Source: Wenxinia saemankumensis (lineage in GTDB: Bacteria > Pseudomonadota > Alphaproteobacteria > Rhodobacterales > Rhodobacteraceae). Taken from it: 64,000 nucleotides of DNA. The stretch is taken from contig NZ_FQYO01000004.1 of NCBI RefSeq assembly GCF_900141735.1, positions 62,001 to 126,000 on the forward strand. The letters run 5' to 3'. The notes beneath the pieces were generated by a model. That model was not told where the DNA came from and did no database searches. It saw only the letters and a list, made by a program, of their open reading frames with translations. This document shows, piece by piece, positions 46,281-54,921 of this stretch. A program made the position numbers and the translations under genes. Position 1 is the stretch's first letter; each line of letters opens with the position of its first letter.

Positions 46281-47210
46281 TTGCCCGCCAATTACCGTGT
46301 CATCGATCCCGAGACCGACCTCGACGTGCTGAAGGGGCTGGCCTCCGCCCTGCGCGTCCGCATCCTCAAGCTCCTCCATTCCGAGGGGGCGATGAACGTC
46401 AACGACATCGCCGCCCGTCTGGACCTGCCGCAATCGACCGTCTCGTCGAACGTGGCGCTGCTGGAGGAAGGGCAGCTGATCCGGACCGAGACGCGCAAGG
46501 CGCGCAAGGGCAGTCAGAAGATCTGCATCGCCACGGTCGACGAGGTGCTCGTCTCGTTCAAGGCCGCGCGCGAGACGCTGCCGGCCAATGCCATCGAGGT
46601 GGCGATGCCGCTCGGCCTCTACACCTCGTTCGAGTTGAGCGCGCCCTGCGGGCTGTGCACGACCGAGGGGATCGTCGGCCTGCTCGACGTGCCGGACAGC
46701 TTCCTCGACCCGGACCGGATGCGGGCGGGGCTGCTCTGGTTCACGCGCGGCCATGTCGAATACCAGTTCCCGAACAACGCCCGGCTGCGCGGCAAGAGGC
46801 TGGACGCCGTCGAGTTCGTGATGGAGCTCAGCTCGGAGGTACCGGGCACGCGCGAGGACTGGCCGTCGGACATCACGCTGTCGGTCAACGACACCGAGGT
46901 CGGCACCTGGACGTCGCCCGGCGATTTCGGCGACAAGCGGGGCGTCTACACGCCCGACTGGTGGAAGCTGAAGGGCAGCCAGTACGGCATGCTGAAGAGC
47001 TGGCGGATCAACGGCGACGGCACCTATGTCGACGGCACCCGGATCTCTCCCGTCACGCTGGCCCAGCTGGGGCTGGAGGAACATCACTCGATCCGGATGC
47101 GCGTCGCCGTCAATGCCGGCGCGCGCCATCCCGGCGGGGTGAACATCTTCGGCAAGGGCTTCGGCAATTACGACCAGGACATCGTGATGCGCCTGCATCT
47201 CGCCGACTGA
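46281..47210 (+). CDS. ArsR-type helix-turn-helix regulator with beta-rich C-terminal domain
   Basis: 309-residue regulator. Residues about 15-70 form an ArsR-like winged helix, LASALRVRILKLLHSE then ARLDLPQSTVSSNVALLEE. From about 105 on there is a long C-terminal domain with strand-rich sequence such as SDITLSVNDTEVGTWTSPGD and PGGVNIFGKGFGNYDQDIVM, which looks like a jelly-roll or carbohydrate-binding fold, but I do not recognise a named family. The TTG start at 46281, with GGGGGAGAG upstream, is required to keep the helix-turn-helix complete. The gene lies between GH38 and GH51 genes, so it probably senses a glycan product and controls both. Confidence 0.75.
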   Translation: MPANYRVIDPETDLDVLKGLASALRVRILKLLHSEGAMNVNDIAARLDLPQSTVSSNVALLEEGQLIRTETRKARKGSQKICIATVDEVLVSFKAARETLPANAIEVAMPLGLYTSFELSAPCGLCTTEGIVGLLDVPDSFLDPDRMRAGLLWFTRGHVEYQFPNNARLRGKRLDAVEFVMELSSEVPGTREDWPSDITLSVNDTEVGTWTSPGDFGDKRGVYTPDWWKLKGSQYGMLKSWRINGDGTYVDGTRISPVTLAQLGLEEHHSIRMRVAVNAGARHPGGVNIFGKGFGNYDQDIVMRLHLAD

Positions 47211-47223
47211 CCGCGACTTTCGC

Positions 47224-47253
47224 TTGACGGGCGGCCCTTCCGGCCCGTTATAT
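47224..47253 (+). promoter_or_regulatory. Promoter of the GH51 gene
   Basis: TTGACG (47224-47229), 18-bp spacer, TTATAT (47248-47253), ending about 50 bp before the ATG at 47302. The candidate operator at 47247-47269 overlaps the -10 box, which would suit repression. Confidence 0.6.
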
Positions 47254-47269
47254 CCGAATTGAGGATACA
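47247..47269 (+). promoter_or_regulatory. Candidate operator overlapping the GH51 promoter
   Basis: GTTATATCCGAATTGAGGATACA, 23 bp, here given by its key parts GTTAT, CCGAA and GATACA, matches the site upstream of the regulator gene. It is partly symmetric (GTTAT.../...GATAC). Confidence 0.45.
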
Positions 47270-47301
47270 TACCGGCATTTCGGGCCGGGAGGGAGGACAT
47301 C

Positions 47302-48813
47302 ATGAAGGCGAGCGTCACGGCGCACCGCACCTACACCGTGTCGAGGATCGACGACCGCGTCTACGGCGCGTTCCTCGAGCATCTGGGCCGCGCGGTCTAC
47401 GAGGGCATCTACGAGCCCACCCACCCCACCGCCGATGCGAACGGCATGCGCGGCGACGTGGCCAATCTCGTCCGCGAGCTCGATGTCCCCTTCGTCCGCT
47501 ACCCGGGCGGCAACTTCGTCTCGGCCTACAACTGGGAGGACGGGATCGGGCCGAAGGAGGATAGGCCCACGCGTCTCGACCTCGCCTGGCACACCTCGGA
47601 ATCGAACGAGGTCGGCATCCACGAATTCGCCGACTGGGCCGAGAGCGTGGGCACCGACATGATGCTGGCGCTGAACCTCGGGACCCGCGGCATCCAGGAG
47701 GCGCGGGACTTCGTCGAGTACGTCAACCATCCCGGCGGCAGCGCCTGGTCGGACCTGAGGAAGAAGAACGGCCGCGCCGATCCCTGGAACGTCAAGCTCT
47801 GGTGCCTCGGCAACGAGATGGACGGTCCCTGGCAGGTCGGCCACAAGACCGCCTACGAATACGGCCGCCTCGCCAACGAGACGGCCAAGGCGGTGCGCGC
47901 CTTCGACAGGAACCTGGAACTCATCGTCTGCGGCTCGTCCCACGCCAACATGCCGACCTATCCCGAATGGGAACGCACGGTGCTGGAAGAGACCTACGAC
48001 GAGATCGACCACGTCTCGCTGCACATGTACTTCCGCAACCCCGAGAAGAACACGGCCGACTACCTCGCGCTGAACCAGAAGCTCGACGACTACATCGGCA
48101 CCGTGGCGAGCACGATCCGCTACGTGAAATCCAAGAAGCGGTCGAAGAAGGACGTCACGATCTGCTTCGACGAGTGGAACGTCTGGTACCATTCGAACCA
48201 GCAGGACCGCGAGATCCTCGACGGGGCGAACGGCTGGCCCCATGCCCCGGGCCTGCTCGAGGACATCTACAACTTCGAGGACGTACTGCAGGTCGGCTGC
48301 GTGCTCAACACGTTCATCCGCAATGCCGATACGGTGAAGCTTGCGGCCATCGCGCAACTGGTGAACGTGATCGCCCCGATCATGACCGAGAAGGGCGGCC
48401 GGGCCTGGCGGCAGACCATCTTCTGGCCGTTCTGGTTCGCCTCGCGCTACGGGCGCGGCACCGCGCTGCACCTCGTGACCGACGGGCCGGGCTACGATTG
48501 CGCCCACGGCGACAACGTCCCCTTCGTCGACGTCTCGGGCGTCCATGACGAGGCGGCGGGGACCGTCACGCTCTTCGTCGTGAACCGCAGCCAGACCGAC
48601 ACGATCGAGCTGGACACCCGGCTCGCGGGATTCGGCAAGCTGCGGGTCGAGACCCACAAGATGATCCGGCACGACGACCTCGAGGCGGTGAACACCGCCG
48701 ACAGACCTGACGAGGTCGCGCCCCAGGACGGGACCGGCGCCAGCCTCGATGGCGAGCATCTGACCTGCCCGCTGCCGGCCCTGTCCTACCACGTGATCCG
48801 GCTGCGCGCCTGA
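47302..48813 (+). CDS. abfA: Alpha-N-arabinofuranosidase, glycoside hydrolase family 51
   Basis: 503-residue cytoplasmic enzyme removing terminal L-arabinofuranose from oligosaccharides. The acid/base glutamate is in LWCLGNEMDGPW (Glu172) and the nucleophile in ICFDEWNVWY (Glu291). EHLGRAVYEGIYEPTHPTAD at the N-terminus and PFVRYPGGNFVSAYNWEDG are strongly family-specific. A C-terminal beta-sandwich follows. There is no signal peptide, consistent with hydrolysis after uptake by the Opp-type transporter downstream. The promoter at 47224 and an intrinsic terminator at 48900 suggest a mainly monocistronic unit. Confidence 0.95.
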   Translation: MKASVTAHRTYTVSRIDDRVYGAFLEHLGRAVYEGIYEPTHPTADANGMRGDVANLVRELDVPFVRYPGGNFVSAYNWEDGIGPKEDRPTRLDLAWHTSESNEVGIHEFADWAESVGTDMMLALNLGTRGIQEARDFVEYVNHPGGSAWSDLRKKNGRADPWNVKLWCLGNEMDGPWQVGHKTAYEYGRLANETAKAVRAFDRNLELIVCGSSHANMPTYPEWERTVLEETYDEIDHVSLHMYFRNPEKNTADYLALNQKLDDYIGTVASTIRYVKSKKRSKKDVTICFDEWNVWYHSNQQDREILDGANGWPHAPGLLEDIYNFEDVLQVGCVLNTFIRNADTVKLAAIAQLVNVIAPIMTEKGGRAWRQTIFWPFWFASRYGRGTALHLVTDGPGYDCAHGDNVPFVDVSGVHDEAAGTVTLFVVNRSQTDTIELDTRLAGFGKLRVETHKMIRHDDLEAVNTADRPDEVAPQDGTGASLDGEHLTCPLPALSYHVIRLRA

Positions 48814-48899
48814 GCGCTGCCTCCGAACCACCGGCCGGGAAAGCGGGGCCGAACGACTCCCGCGCCCGGCCGGCAGATCGCGCCTCCCGGCGATCGAGA

Positions 48900-48935
48900 A
48901 CGGGTCCGCTTCCCTCCCGGGGCGGACCCGTTTTT
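48900..48935 (+). terminator. Rho-independent terminator after the GH51 gene
   Basis: ACGGGTCCGC (48900-48909) pairs with GCGGACCCGT (48922-48931) and is followed by TTTT. It separates the hydrolase from the transporter operon. Confidence 0.88.
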
Positions 48936-48945
48936 ATCAATCAGC

Positions 48946-48999
48946 ATAACGGGTTTGTATCTGCAAAAGCGTTGACAGGTAGCGGGGAGCGGGTAACCT
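48946..48999 (+). promoter_or_regulatory. Promoter region of the Opp-type transporter operon
   Basis: TTGACA (48972-48977), 16-bp spacer, TAACCT (48994-48999), about 50 bp before the ATG at 49048. Just upstream, ATAACGGGTTTGTATC (48946-48961) contains both half-words of the candidate operator (complement of GTTAT and GATACA), but in reversed order and spacing. Confidence 0.5.
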
Positions 49000-49047
49000 G
49001 TTTCCGCAGCGCCGTGTGGAGGCGGCGCGCATGAAAGGGAGGAGACC

Positions 49048-50958
49048 ATGAAGGGCTTTACCGCCTGGGGCCTTGCGTTCGGTGTCGCGACGCTGACCAC
49101 GGCCGCCACCGCGCAGGACGAGGCGACGGCACCGCCGATCACCGAGTTCCCGCGCAACGAGACTCTGATCATCCAGAATCCCGAACCGCCGGCGACCAAT
49201 CCACCGAACTTCAACCTCTGGGTCGCCGGCAACGGCGCGGCTCTGTCGAACGGCAACCAACAGCTCGTCGCCGACACGCTGTGGTTCATCGACCCCGATG
49301 CCGGCCTCGACGGGGCCATCTACAACCAGCTCGCCGACGAGGGCTGGCAGTACAACGACGACTTCACCGAGATGACGGCGAGCCTGCGCGAGGGGATCTA
49401 CTGGTCCGACGGCGAGGAATTCACCGCCGAGGACGTGGTCTACACGGTCGAGACGCAGATGGCGACGCCGGGCATGACCTGGTCGGCCGCCTTCAACGAG
49501 AACGTCGAGAGCGTCGAGGCGGTGGACGACTACACCGTCCGCTTCACGCTCAAGGAGCCGAACTCGCGGTTCCACGCGCTGTTCTCGGTCCGCTGGAACG
49601 GCGCCTGGATCATGCCGGAGCACATCTTTTCCGAGGTCGATGACGTCACCGCGTTCCAGTTCAACCCGCCCGTGGGCCTCGGCCCCTACACGCTGCATTC
49701 CTTCGACCCGAACGGGTCCTGGTATGCCTGGCAGAAGCGCGAGGACTGGGACCGGACCGCGATGGCCCAATGGGGCGAGCCGGGGCCGGAATACATCATC
49801 TACCGGTCGATCCCGAACATCGACAACCGCCTGATCGAGATGTCGAACGGCAATCTCGACCTGATCCACGACCTCACGCCCGAGGGCACGTTCTCGATCA
49901 TCGAGGATCGCGACAGCGTGCGCGGCTGGTTCGAGGGCTTCCCCTACGCCCACCCCGACCCGACCCTGCCGATGATCATCTTCAACACCCAGAACGCACC
50001 GTTCGACGACCGGCGCGTCCGCTGGGCGCTGGCGCTGATGCTGGATGCGCGGGCGATGTCGATGGCGTCCTATCGCGGCGCGGCGACGCTGTCGGCGATC
50101 TCGGTCCCGCCGACCGGCACCCATCCCGACGACTATCACATGCCGATGCAGGACTGGCTCATCGACTACGAGCTCGATCTCGGCAACGGCGAGACGATCC
50201 AGCCCTACGATCCCAATATCGGCATGCAGATCGCCGACATGGTGCGGCCGCAATTCGGCGACGAGGTGCCGACCGACGAGGCGGCGATCCAGCGGGCCTT
50301 CGGCTACGGCTGGTGGCGTCAGGACATCGACGCGGCGACGACGCTGCTCGAGCAGGCCGGCTTCACCAAGGACGGGAACACCTGGATGACCCCGGAGGGC
50401 GAGCCCTTCGAGTTCACCATCAACACGTTCTCCGAAGGGGTCATCAACCGGCTCGGCACGATCATCGCCCAGCAATGGTCGCAGCAGGGGATCGAGGTGA
50501 CGCCGCTGGCCGATCCGCAGATCTTCGGCACCACGCTGCCGCTCGGCGATTTCGACGTGGCGACGGCCTGGTCGGTGGAGACGTGGGGCGGCGATCCCGA
50601 CCTGTCGTTCTTCCTCGACAGCTGGCATTCCGACTTCGTGGTAGAGCCGGGCGAGCGTCAGCCCTCGCGCAACTGGCAGCGCTGGGAGAACGAGGAGCTC
50701 GACCGCATCATCGAGGAGATCCGCGTCACCGAGTTCACCGACCCGCGCAACCTCGAGCTCGGGCAGGAATTCGTGCGCCTGATGGTCGAGGAGATGCCGG
50801 TGATCCCGGTCATGTCCTACAACGTCTTCTCGGTCTACGACACGGCCTACTGGGAAGGCTGGCCCACGGCGGAGGAGAACCCCTACGCCAACATCGTGAA
50901 CAACTGGGCGAACTCGAAGTACATCTTCACCCAGCTCACGCCGACGGGCGCCGAGTGA
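49048..50958 (+). CDS. Opp-type ABC transporter substrate-binding protein (SBP_bac_5 family)
   Basis: 636-residue periplasmic binding protein of cluster C, with a signal peptide ending TTAATAQ. Family features include the N-terminal lobes with EFTAEDVVYTVE and DYTVRFTLKEPNSRF, and GPYTLHSFDPNG. Although the family is named for peptides, many members next to glycosidases bind oligosaccharides, and here the neighbours are GH51 and GH38 enzymes. Arabinose- or mannose-containing oligosaccharides are therefore likely ligands; this is inference from context. The gene has a good promoter and is followed by a stable hairpin before the permease genes, a common means of making more binding protein than permease. 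Confidence 0.88.
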   Translation: MKGFTAWGLAFGVATLTTAATAQDEATAPPITEFPRNETLIIQNPEPPATNPPNFNLWVAGNGAALSNGNQQLVADTLWFIDPDAGLDGAIYNQLADEGWQYNDDFTEMTASLREGIYWSDGEEFTAEDVVYTVETQMATPGMTWSAAFNENVESVEAVDDYTVRFTLKEPNSRFHALFSVRWNGAWIMPEHIFSEVDDVTAFQFNPPVGLGPYTLHSFDPNGSWYAWQKREDWDRTAMAQWGEPGPEYIIYRSIPNIDNRLIEMSNGNLDLIHDLTPEGTFSIIEDRDSVRGWFEGFPYAHPDPTLPMIIFNTQNAPFDDRRVRWALALMLDARAMSMASYRGAATLSAISVPPTGTHPDDYHMPMQDWLIDYELDLGNGETIQPYDPNIGMQIADMVRPQFGDEVPTDEAAIQRAFGYGWWRQDIDAATTLLEQAGFTKDGNTWMTPEGEPFEFTINTFSEGVINRLGTIIAQQWSQQGIEVTPLADPQIFGTTLPLGDFDVATAWSVETWGGDPDLSFFLDSWHSDFVVEPGERQPSRNWQRWENEELDRIIEEIRVTEFTDPRNLELGQEFVRLMVEEMPVIPVMSYNVFSVYDTAYWEGWPTAEENPYANIVNNWANSKYIFTQLTPTGAE

Positions 50959-50969
50959 CCTGACGCCAG

Positions 50970-51000
50970 CCCCGCCCGGCCGCATCCCGGCCGGGCGGGG
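50970..51000 (+). terminator. Stable hairpin between binding-protein and permease genes
   Basis: CCCCGCCCGGCCG (50970-50982) pairs perfectly with CGGCCGGGCGGGG (50988-51000) around a 5-nt loop. It has no T-run beyond TCTTCC. It probably attenuates transcription or protects the upstream mRNA. Confidence 0.6.
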
Positions 51001-51040
51001 TCTTCCCCGCGCCATCCCCCCCAGCCGGACGAGACCCCCG

Positions 51041-52045
51041 ATGAGAGGCTACTTCCTCTTCGCCGCGAAGCGGTTCCTGCAACTGGCCGTCGTCGTGTTC
51101 GCCGGCACCTCCGCCGCCTTCCTGGTCGCGCATTTCTCGCCCATCAGCCCGGTCGAGACGATCATCGGCCGCGTCTCGGGGCAGTCGTCCTTCTCTCCGA
51201 CCGCCGTCGAGTCGCTGCGCGCGACGCTGACCGAGCTCTTCGGCTACGACCAGCCGCTCTGGCAGCAATACCTGAATTTCTGGGGCCGCTTCATCCAGGG
51301 CGATCTCGGCCCGTCGCTCATCGCCTTTCCGACCCCGGCGATGGAGCTGGTGATGCGCGCCCTGCCCTGGACCGTGGGCCTGCTGACGGTCGCCATCGTC
51401 ATCTCGTGGATCCTCGGCAACCTGCTCGGCGGGCTTGCCGGCTACTTCCAGGACAACCGCATCCTCAAGTCGATCGGCGTGGTCGCCATCGGGATCCAGC
51501 CGATCCCCTACTACATCATCGCCTTCCTGCTCGTGATCCTGTTCGGCTACGTCTGGCCGGTCATGCCGATCTCGGGCGGCTTCGCGATGAGCGTGCGCCC
51601 CGCCTGGTCGGTGGACTTCGTCCTCTCCGTCCTCTGGCACTCGCTGCTGCCCGCCTTCTCGCTGGTGGTGGCGGGGATCGGGACGTGGTTCTTCGGGATG
51701 CGGGCCCTCGTCTCCAACATCGTGACCGAGGATTACGTGACCTATGCCGACCTCGCCGGGGTGGACCGCCGCACGGTGGTCGGCGGCTACGTGATGCGCA
51801 ACGCGCTCGTCCCGCAGCTGACCGCGCTCGCCATGGCCCTGGGCGGCATCTTCTCGGGCACGATCATCACCGAACAGGTGTTCAACTATCCCGGGCTCGG
51901 CTCGCTGCTGATCCGTGCGGTCAACGGCGGCGACAGCGGCCTCGTCCTCGCGGTGTCCTGCGTGGCGGTGATCGCGGTGGCCTCGGCCATCTTCATCATC
52001 GACCTGCTGCATCCGCTTCTCGATCCGCGCGTGAGGGTGGGCTGA
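51041..52045 (+). CDS. Opp-type ABC transporter permease (OppB/DppB family)
   Basis: 334-residue inner-membrane permease. The N-terminal helix RFLQLAVVVFAGTSAAFLVA is followed by a long extracytoplasmic loop and five C-terminal helices. The EAA loop, where the ATPase docks, is the segment EDYVTYADLAGVDRRTVVGGYVMRNA. It belongs to the OppB half of the transporter; its partner starts 3 bp after its stop. It lies 82 bp behind the binding-protein gene and downstream of the hairpin. Confidence 0.92.
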   Translation: MRGYFLFAAKRFLQLAVVVFAGTSAAFLVAHFSPISPVETIIGRVSGQSSFSPTAVESLRATLTELFGYDQPLWQQYLNFWGRFIQGDLGPSLIAFPTPAMELVMRALPWTVGLLTVAIVISWILGNLLGGLAGYFQDNRILKSIGVVAIGIQPIPYYIIAFLLVILFGYVWPVMPISGGFAMSVRPAWSVDFVLSVLWHSLLPAFSLVVAGIGTWFFGMRALVSNIVTEDYVTYADLAGVDRRTVVGGYVMRNALVPQLTALAMALGGIFSGTIITEQVFNYPGLGSLLIRAVNGGDSGLVLAVSCVAVIAVASAIFIIDLLHPLLDPRVRVG

Positions 52046-52048
52046 GCC

Positions 52049-52912
52049 ATGCTGACGACGTTCCGCGACCTCTTCCGCTACAACATCGAATTCCGCATCG
52101 GAATCGTGCTGGTGGCCATCGTCACGGTCTTCGCCGGGCTGAGCTGGTTCTCCCCCTACCCGCCGGAGATGATCTACGTCGTGGTCCCCGACCAGCCGCC
52201 CAGCGCGGAATACTGGTTCGGCACGAATTCCCGTGGGCAGGACCTGTTCTGGAACCTGACCTTCGCCTTCCGCAACACGCTGGGCTTCGGTCTGCTGGTC
52301 GCGCTGCTGAGCCGGATCATCTCGATCACGGTCGGCATGACGGCCGGCTATCTCGGCGGCTGGACCGACCGGGCGCTGATGTTCGTAAACGACATCTTCG
52401 TCGCCCTGCCGATCTTCCCGATCCTCATCCTCTTCTACTTCGTCCTGCGCAACGATCTCGACATGGTGACGCTGGCGATCATCATGGCCTGCCTCGGCTG
52501 GCCCTTCGACGCCCGCCTGATCCGGTCCGTCGCGCTGGGCCTGCGCCACCGCGAGTTCACGCGGCAGGCCATCTTCGCCGGGATGAACCCCGCCAGGATC
52601 ATGTTCCAGGAGCATCTGCCCTTCGTCATGCCCATCGTCTTCTCCACCGCCATGGCCAACATGATCTGGTCCATCGGCTTCGAGGTCACGCTCGGCGTGC
52701 TCGGCTTCACCAATCTCAACATCCCCACCATCGGCACGACGCTCTACTGGGCGAACAACCACTCGGCCCTGGTGGTCGGTACCTGGTGGTGGATCATCAT
52801 CCCGGTGGTGCTGATCGTGATCGCCTTCCTCGGGCTCTTCCTGCTGGCGGTGTCGATGAACGAGCATATCGACCCGCGCTCGCGCCTGCGCCGGATGGGG
52901 ACGGGCGTATGA
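52049..52912 (+). CDS. Opp-type ABC transporter permease (OppC/DppC family)
   Basis: 287-residue inner-membrane permease with six helices and the family opening WFGTNSRGQDLFWNLTFAFR, the OppC signature. The EAA loop is HREFTRQAIFAGMNPARIMF. The ATG lies 3 bp after the OppB stop, and its own stop overlaps the next ATPase ATG (ATGA), so translation of the three is coupled. Together with the OppB homologue it forms the membrane channel of the oligosaccharide transporter. Confidence 0.92.
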   Translation: MLTTFRDLFRYNIEFRIGIVLVAIVTVFAGLSWFSPYPPEMIYVVVPDQPPSAEYWFGTNSRGQDLFWNLTFAFRNTLGFGLLVALLSRIISITVGMTAGYLGGWTDRALMFVNDIFVALPIFPILILFYFVLRNDLDMVTLAIIMACLGWPFDARLIRSVALGLRHREFTRQAIFAGMNPARIMFQEHLPFVMPIVFSTAMANMIWSIGFEVTLGVLGFTNLNIPTIGTTLYWANNHSALVVGTWWWIIIPVVLIVIAFLGLFLLAVSMNEHIDPRSRLRRMGTGV

Positions 52913-53946
52913 GCGATCCGATCCTGACGGTCGAGGGGCTGAAGGCGTATTACCGCGTCGGGCAGTTCGGCAAGAATCTGGACATCCGCGCCGTCGACGA
53001 CGTGACGATGCAGATCGAACGGGGCGAGATCTACGGCATCGCGGGCGAAAGCTCCTCGGGCAAGACCTCGCTCATCAAGGTGCTCGCCGCCGCGATCCGC
53101 CCGCCCCTGCAGGTGATCGACGGATCGGTCCGCTACGATTTCGGCGGCAGGATCATCGACCCGACCAAGGCCTCGAAGGCCGAGCTGGCCGAGATCCGCT
53201 GGAAGCACCTGAGCTACATCATGCAGGGCTCGATGAGCGTGCTGAATCCGGTGCGCCGGATCGAGCAGACCTTCCGCGACTTCGCGCAGCGGCCGCTGGG
53301 GCTGAGCGGCGCCGCGTTCCGCGCGCGAGTGGAGGAGCATCTCGACCATCTCAAGCTTCCGACCTCGGTCCTGCGCTCCTACCCGCACGAATTGTCGGGG
53401 GGGATGCGGCAGCGCGTGACCATCGGCCTCGCCACCGTCTGCCGCCCGGAATTCATGATCGCGGACGAGCCGACGACCGCGCTCGACGTGGTGGTCCAGA
53501 AGGAAGTGCTCTCGCTGCTGCGGACCGTCCAGCAGGAGATGGGCGCCTCGATCATCTTCGTCACCCACGACATGAGCGTGCATGCCAACATGACCGACCG
53601 GATCGGCATCGTCTATGCGGGCCGCCTGGTGGAGGAGGGGCCGACCCGCACGCTCTTCACCCAGCCCAAGCATCCCTACACCGCGCATCTGGTGGCGAGC
53701 CTGCCGATGATCGGCGACACACGGCCCCGCCCTGCTCTGGAAGGGCGCCCCCCCAGCCTTGCCGACCCGCCGAAGGGGTGCCGCTTCCATCCCCGCTGCC
53801 CGATGGCGACCGAGATCTGCTCGCGCGAGGTGCCGCCGCTCGAGAGCGTCGGCGACCGGCACCGCAGCGCCTGCTGGCACGCGGACGAGGTCAGGCCACT
53901 GGTGGAGCCGGCCTTCGACAAGGCGGCCGGGGGGGTGCGGGCATGA
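52909..53946 (+). CDS. Opp-type ABC transporter ATP-binding protein 1 (OppD family)
   Basis: 345-residue ATPase of the OppD type. Walker A is the slightly unusual GESSSGKTS, the signature LSGGMRQRVTIGLA and Walker B MIADEPTTALD. The C-terminal oligopeptide-transporter domain has the four cysteines of a GCRFHPRCPMATEIC motif, which in relatives can bind an iron-sulfur cluster. The ATG at 52909 overlaps the OppC stop. It pairs with the second ATPase, whose ATG overlaps its stop. Confidence 0.92.
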   Translation: MSDPILTVEGLKAYYRVGQFGKNLDIRAVDDVTMQIERGEIYGIAGESSSGKTSLIKVLAAAIRPPLQVIDGSVRYDFGGRIIDPTKASKAELAEIRWKHLSYIMQGSMSVLNPVRRIEQTFRDFAQRPLGLSGAAFRARVEEHLDHLKLPTSVLRSYPHELSGGMRQRVTIGLATVCRPEFMIADEPTTALDVVVQKEVLSLLRTVQQEMGASIIFVTHDMSVHANMTDRIGIVYAGRLVEEGPTRTLFTQPKHPYTAHLVASLPMIGDTRPRPALEGRPPSLADPPKGCRFHPRCPMATEICSREVPPLESVGDRHRSACWHADEVRPLVEPAFDKAAGGVRA

Positions 53947-54863
53947 GCACGATCCTCGACGTCGCGAACGTCTCCAAGTCCTTCCCCTCCGGCGGGATCC
54001 TGTCGCGCAACACCGTCGACGCCGTCGTCGGCGCCGACTTCCAGATCGAGGAGGACCGGCCCGAGATCTTCACCATCGTCGGCGAATCCGGGTCGGGAAA
54101 GACGACCCTCGCCCGGATGATCCTCGGGCTCGAGGCGCCGAGCTCGGGCGAGGTGCAATTCCGGGGCGAGCCGGTTTCCACCTCGCTCGGCGGCAGGCAG
54201 CGGCGCGCCTTCATGAAGGCGGTGCAGCCGGTCTTCCAGAACCCCTTCGAGGCGTTCAATCCGCTGAAGCGCGTGGACCGCTACATCGCCAGCACCGCGA
54301 CGGCCTTCCGCGACCTCAAGGGCCGCAAGGCGGTGGACGAGGCGATGGACGAGGCGCTGGTCAGCGTCGGCCTGTCCCTGGCCGAGGTGCGGGGCCGCTT
54401 CCCGCACGAGCTCTCGGGCGGGCAGCTCCAGCGGGCGGCCATCGCGCGCGCGCTGGTCTGCAAGCCGGACCTGCTGGTCGCGGACGAGCCCGTCTCGATG
54501 GTCGACGCCTCGCTGCGGATGGCGATCGTGAACCTGCTGCGGTCCCTGCGCGACGATCTGGGCGTCAGCGTGATCTACATCACCCACGACCTCGCCACCG
54601 CCTACTACATCTCGGACCGGATCATCATCATGCAGAAGGGCCGCGTGGTGGAGATGGGGCCGGCCCGCGCCGTGCTCGACGATCCGCAGCATCCCTATTC
54701 GCGGCTGCTCAAGGCCTCTGTCCTGTCGCTCGACAATCCGGGCGGCGGCGACCTCACCCCCGCGCGCGACCTGATCGCCGCCAGCGACGACGTGCTCGCC
54801 CGCGCGGGACAGAGCCGTCTGGTCGATATCGGGGACGGACGGCGGGTCCGGCAATACGGCTGA
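53943..54863 (+). CDS. Opp-type ABC transporter ATP-binding protein 2 (OppF family)
   Basis: 306-residue ATPase, second of the heterodimer. Walker A is GESGSGKTT, the signature LSGGQLQRAAIARAL and Walker B LVADEPVSMVD, with the D-loop and H-loop (YITHDLATAYY) normal. It lacks the cysteine-rich C-terminal motif of OppD and instead ends with a short acidic and basic tail. The ATG overlaps the upstream stop (ATGA at 53943-53946). It is the last gene of the operon, and a perfect hairpin at 54867-54890 follows at once. Confidence 0.92.
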   Translation: MSTILDVANVSKSFPSGGILSRNTVDAVVGADFQIEEDRPEIFTIVGESGSGKTTLARMILGLEAPSSGEVQFRGEPVSTSLGGRQRRAFMKAVQPVFQNPFEAFNPLKRVDRYIASTATAFRDLKGRKAVDEAMDEALVSVGLSLAEVRGRFPHELSGGQLQRAAIARALVCKPDLLVADEPVSMVDASLRMAIVNLLRSLRDDLGVSVIYITHDLATAYYISDRIIIMQKGRVVEMGPARAVLDDPQHPYSRLLKASVLSLDNPGGGDLTPARDLIAASDDVLARAGQSRLVDIGDGRRVRQYG

Positions 54864-54866
54864 TCG

Positions 54867-54890
54867 CGGGTCCGCCCCCCGGCGGACCCG
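54867..54890. terminator. Perfect hairpin between convergent genes
   Basis: CGGGTCCGCC (54867-54876) and GGCGGACCCG (54881-54890) form a 10-bp stem with a CCCC loop immediately after the transporter operon. It has no T-run on either strand, but is well placed as a bidirectional terminator for this operon and the sulfide dehydrogenase gene. Confidence 0.5.
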
Positions 54891-54921
54891 ATCCGGGCGC
54901 CGGAAGCCGGGCCCGCGGCGG

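Noticed and set aside
42897-47330. Open frames of about 1,480 to 1,500 residues on both strands across the mannosidase region (for example 42734-47227 on the plus strand)
   Set aside because: They are antisense or off-frame to the GH38, AGE and regulator genes, have Arg/Gly/Pro/Asp-rich composition, and show no domain. High GC removes stops in alternate frames.
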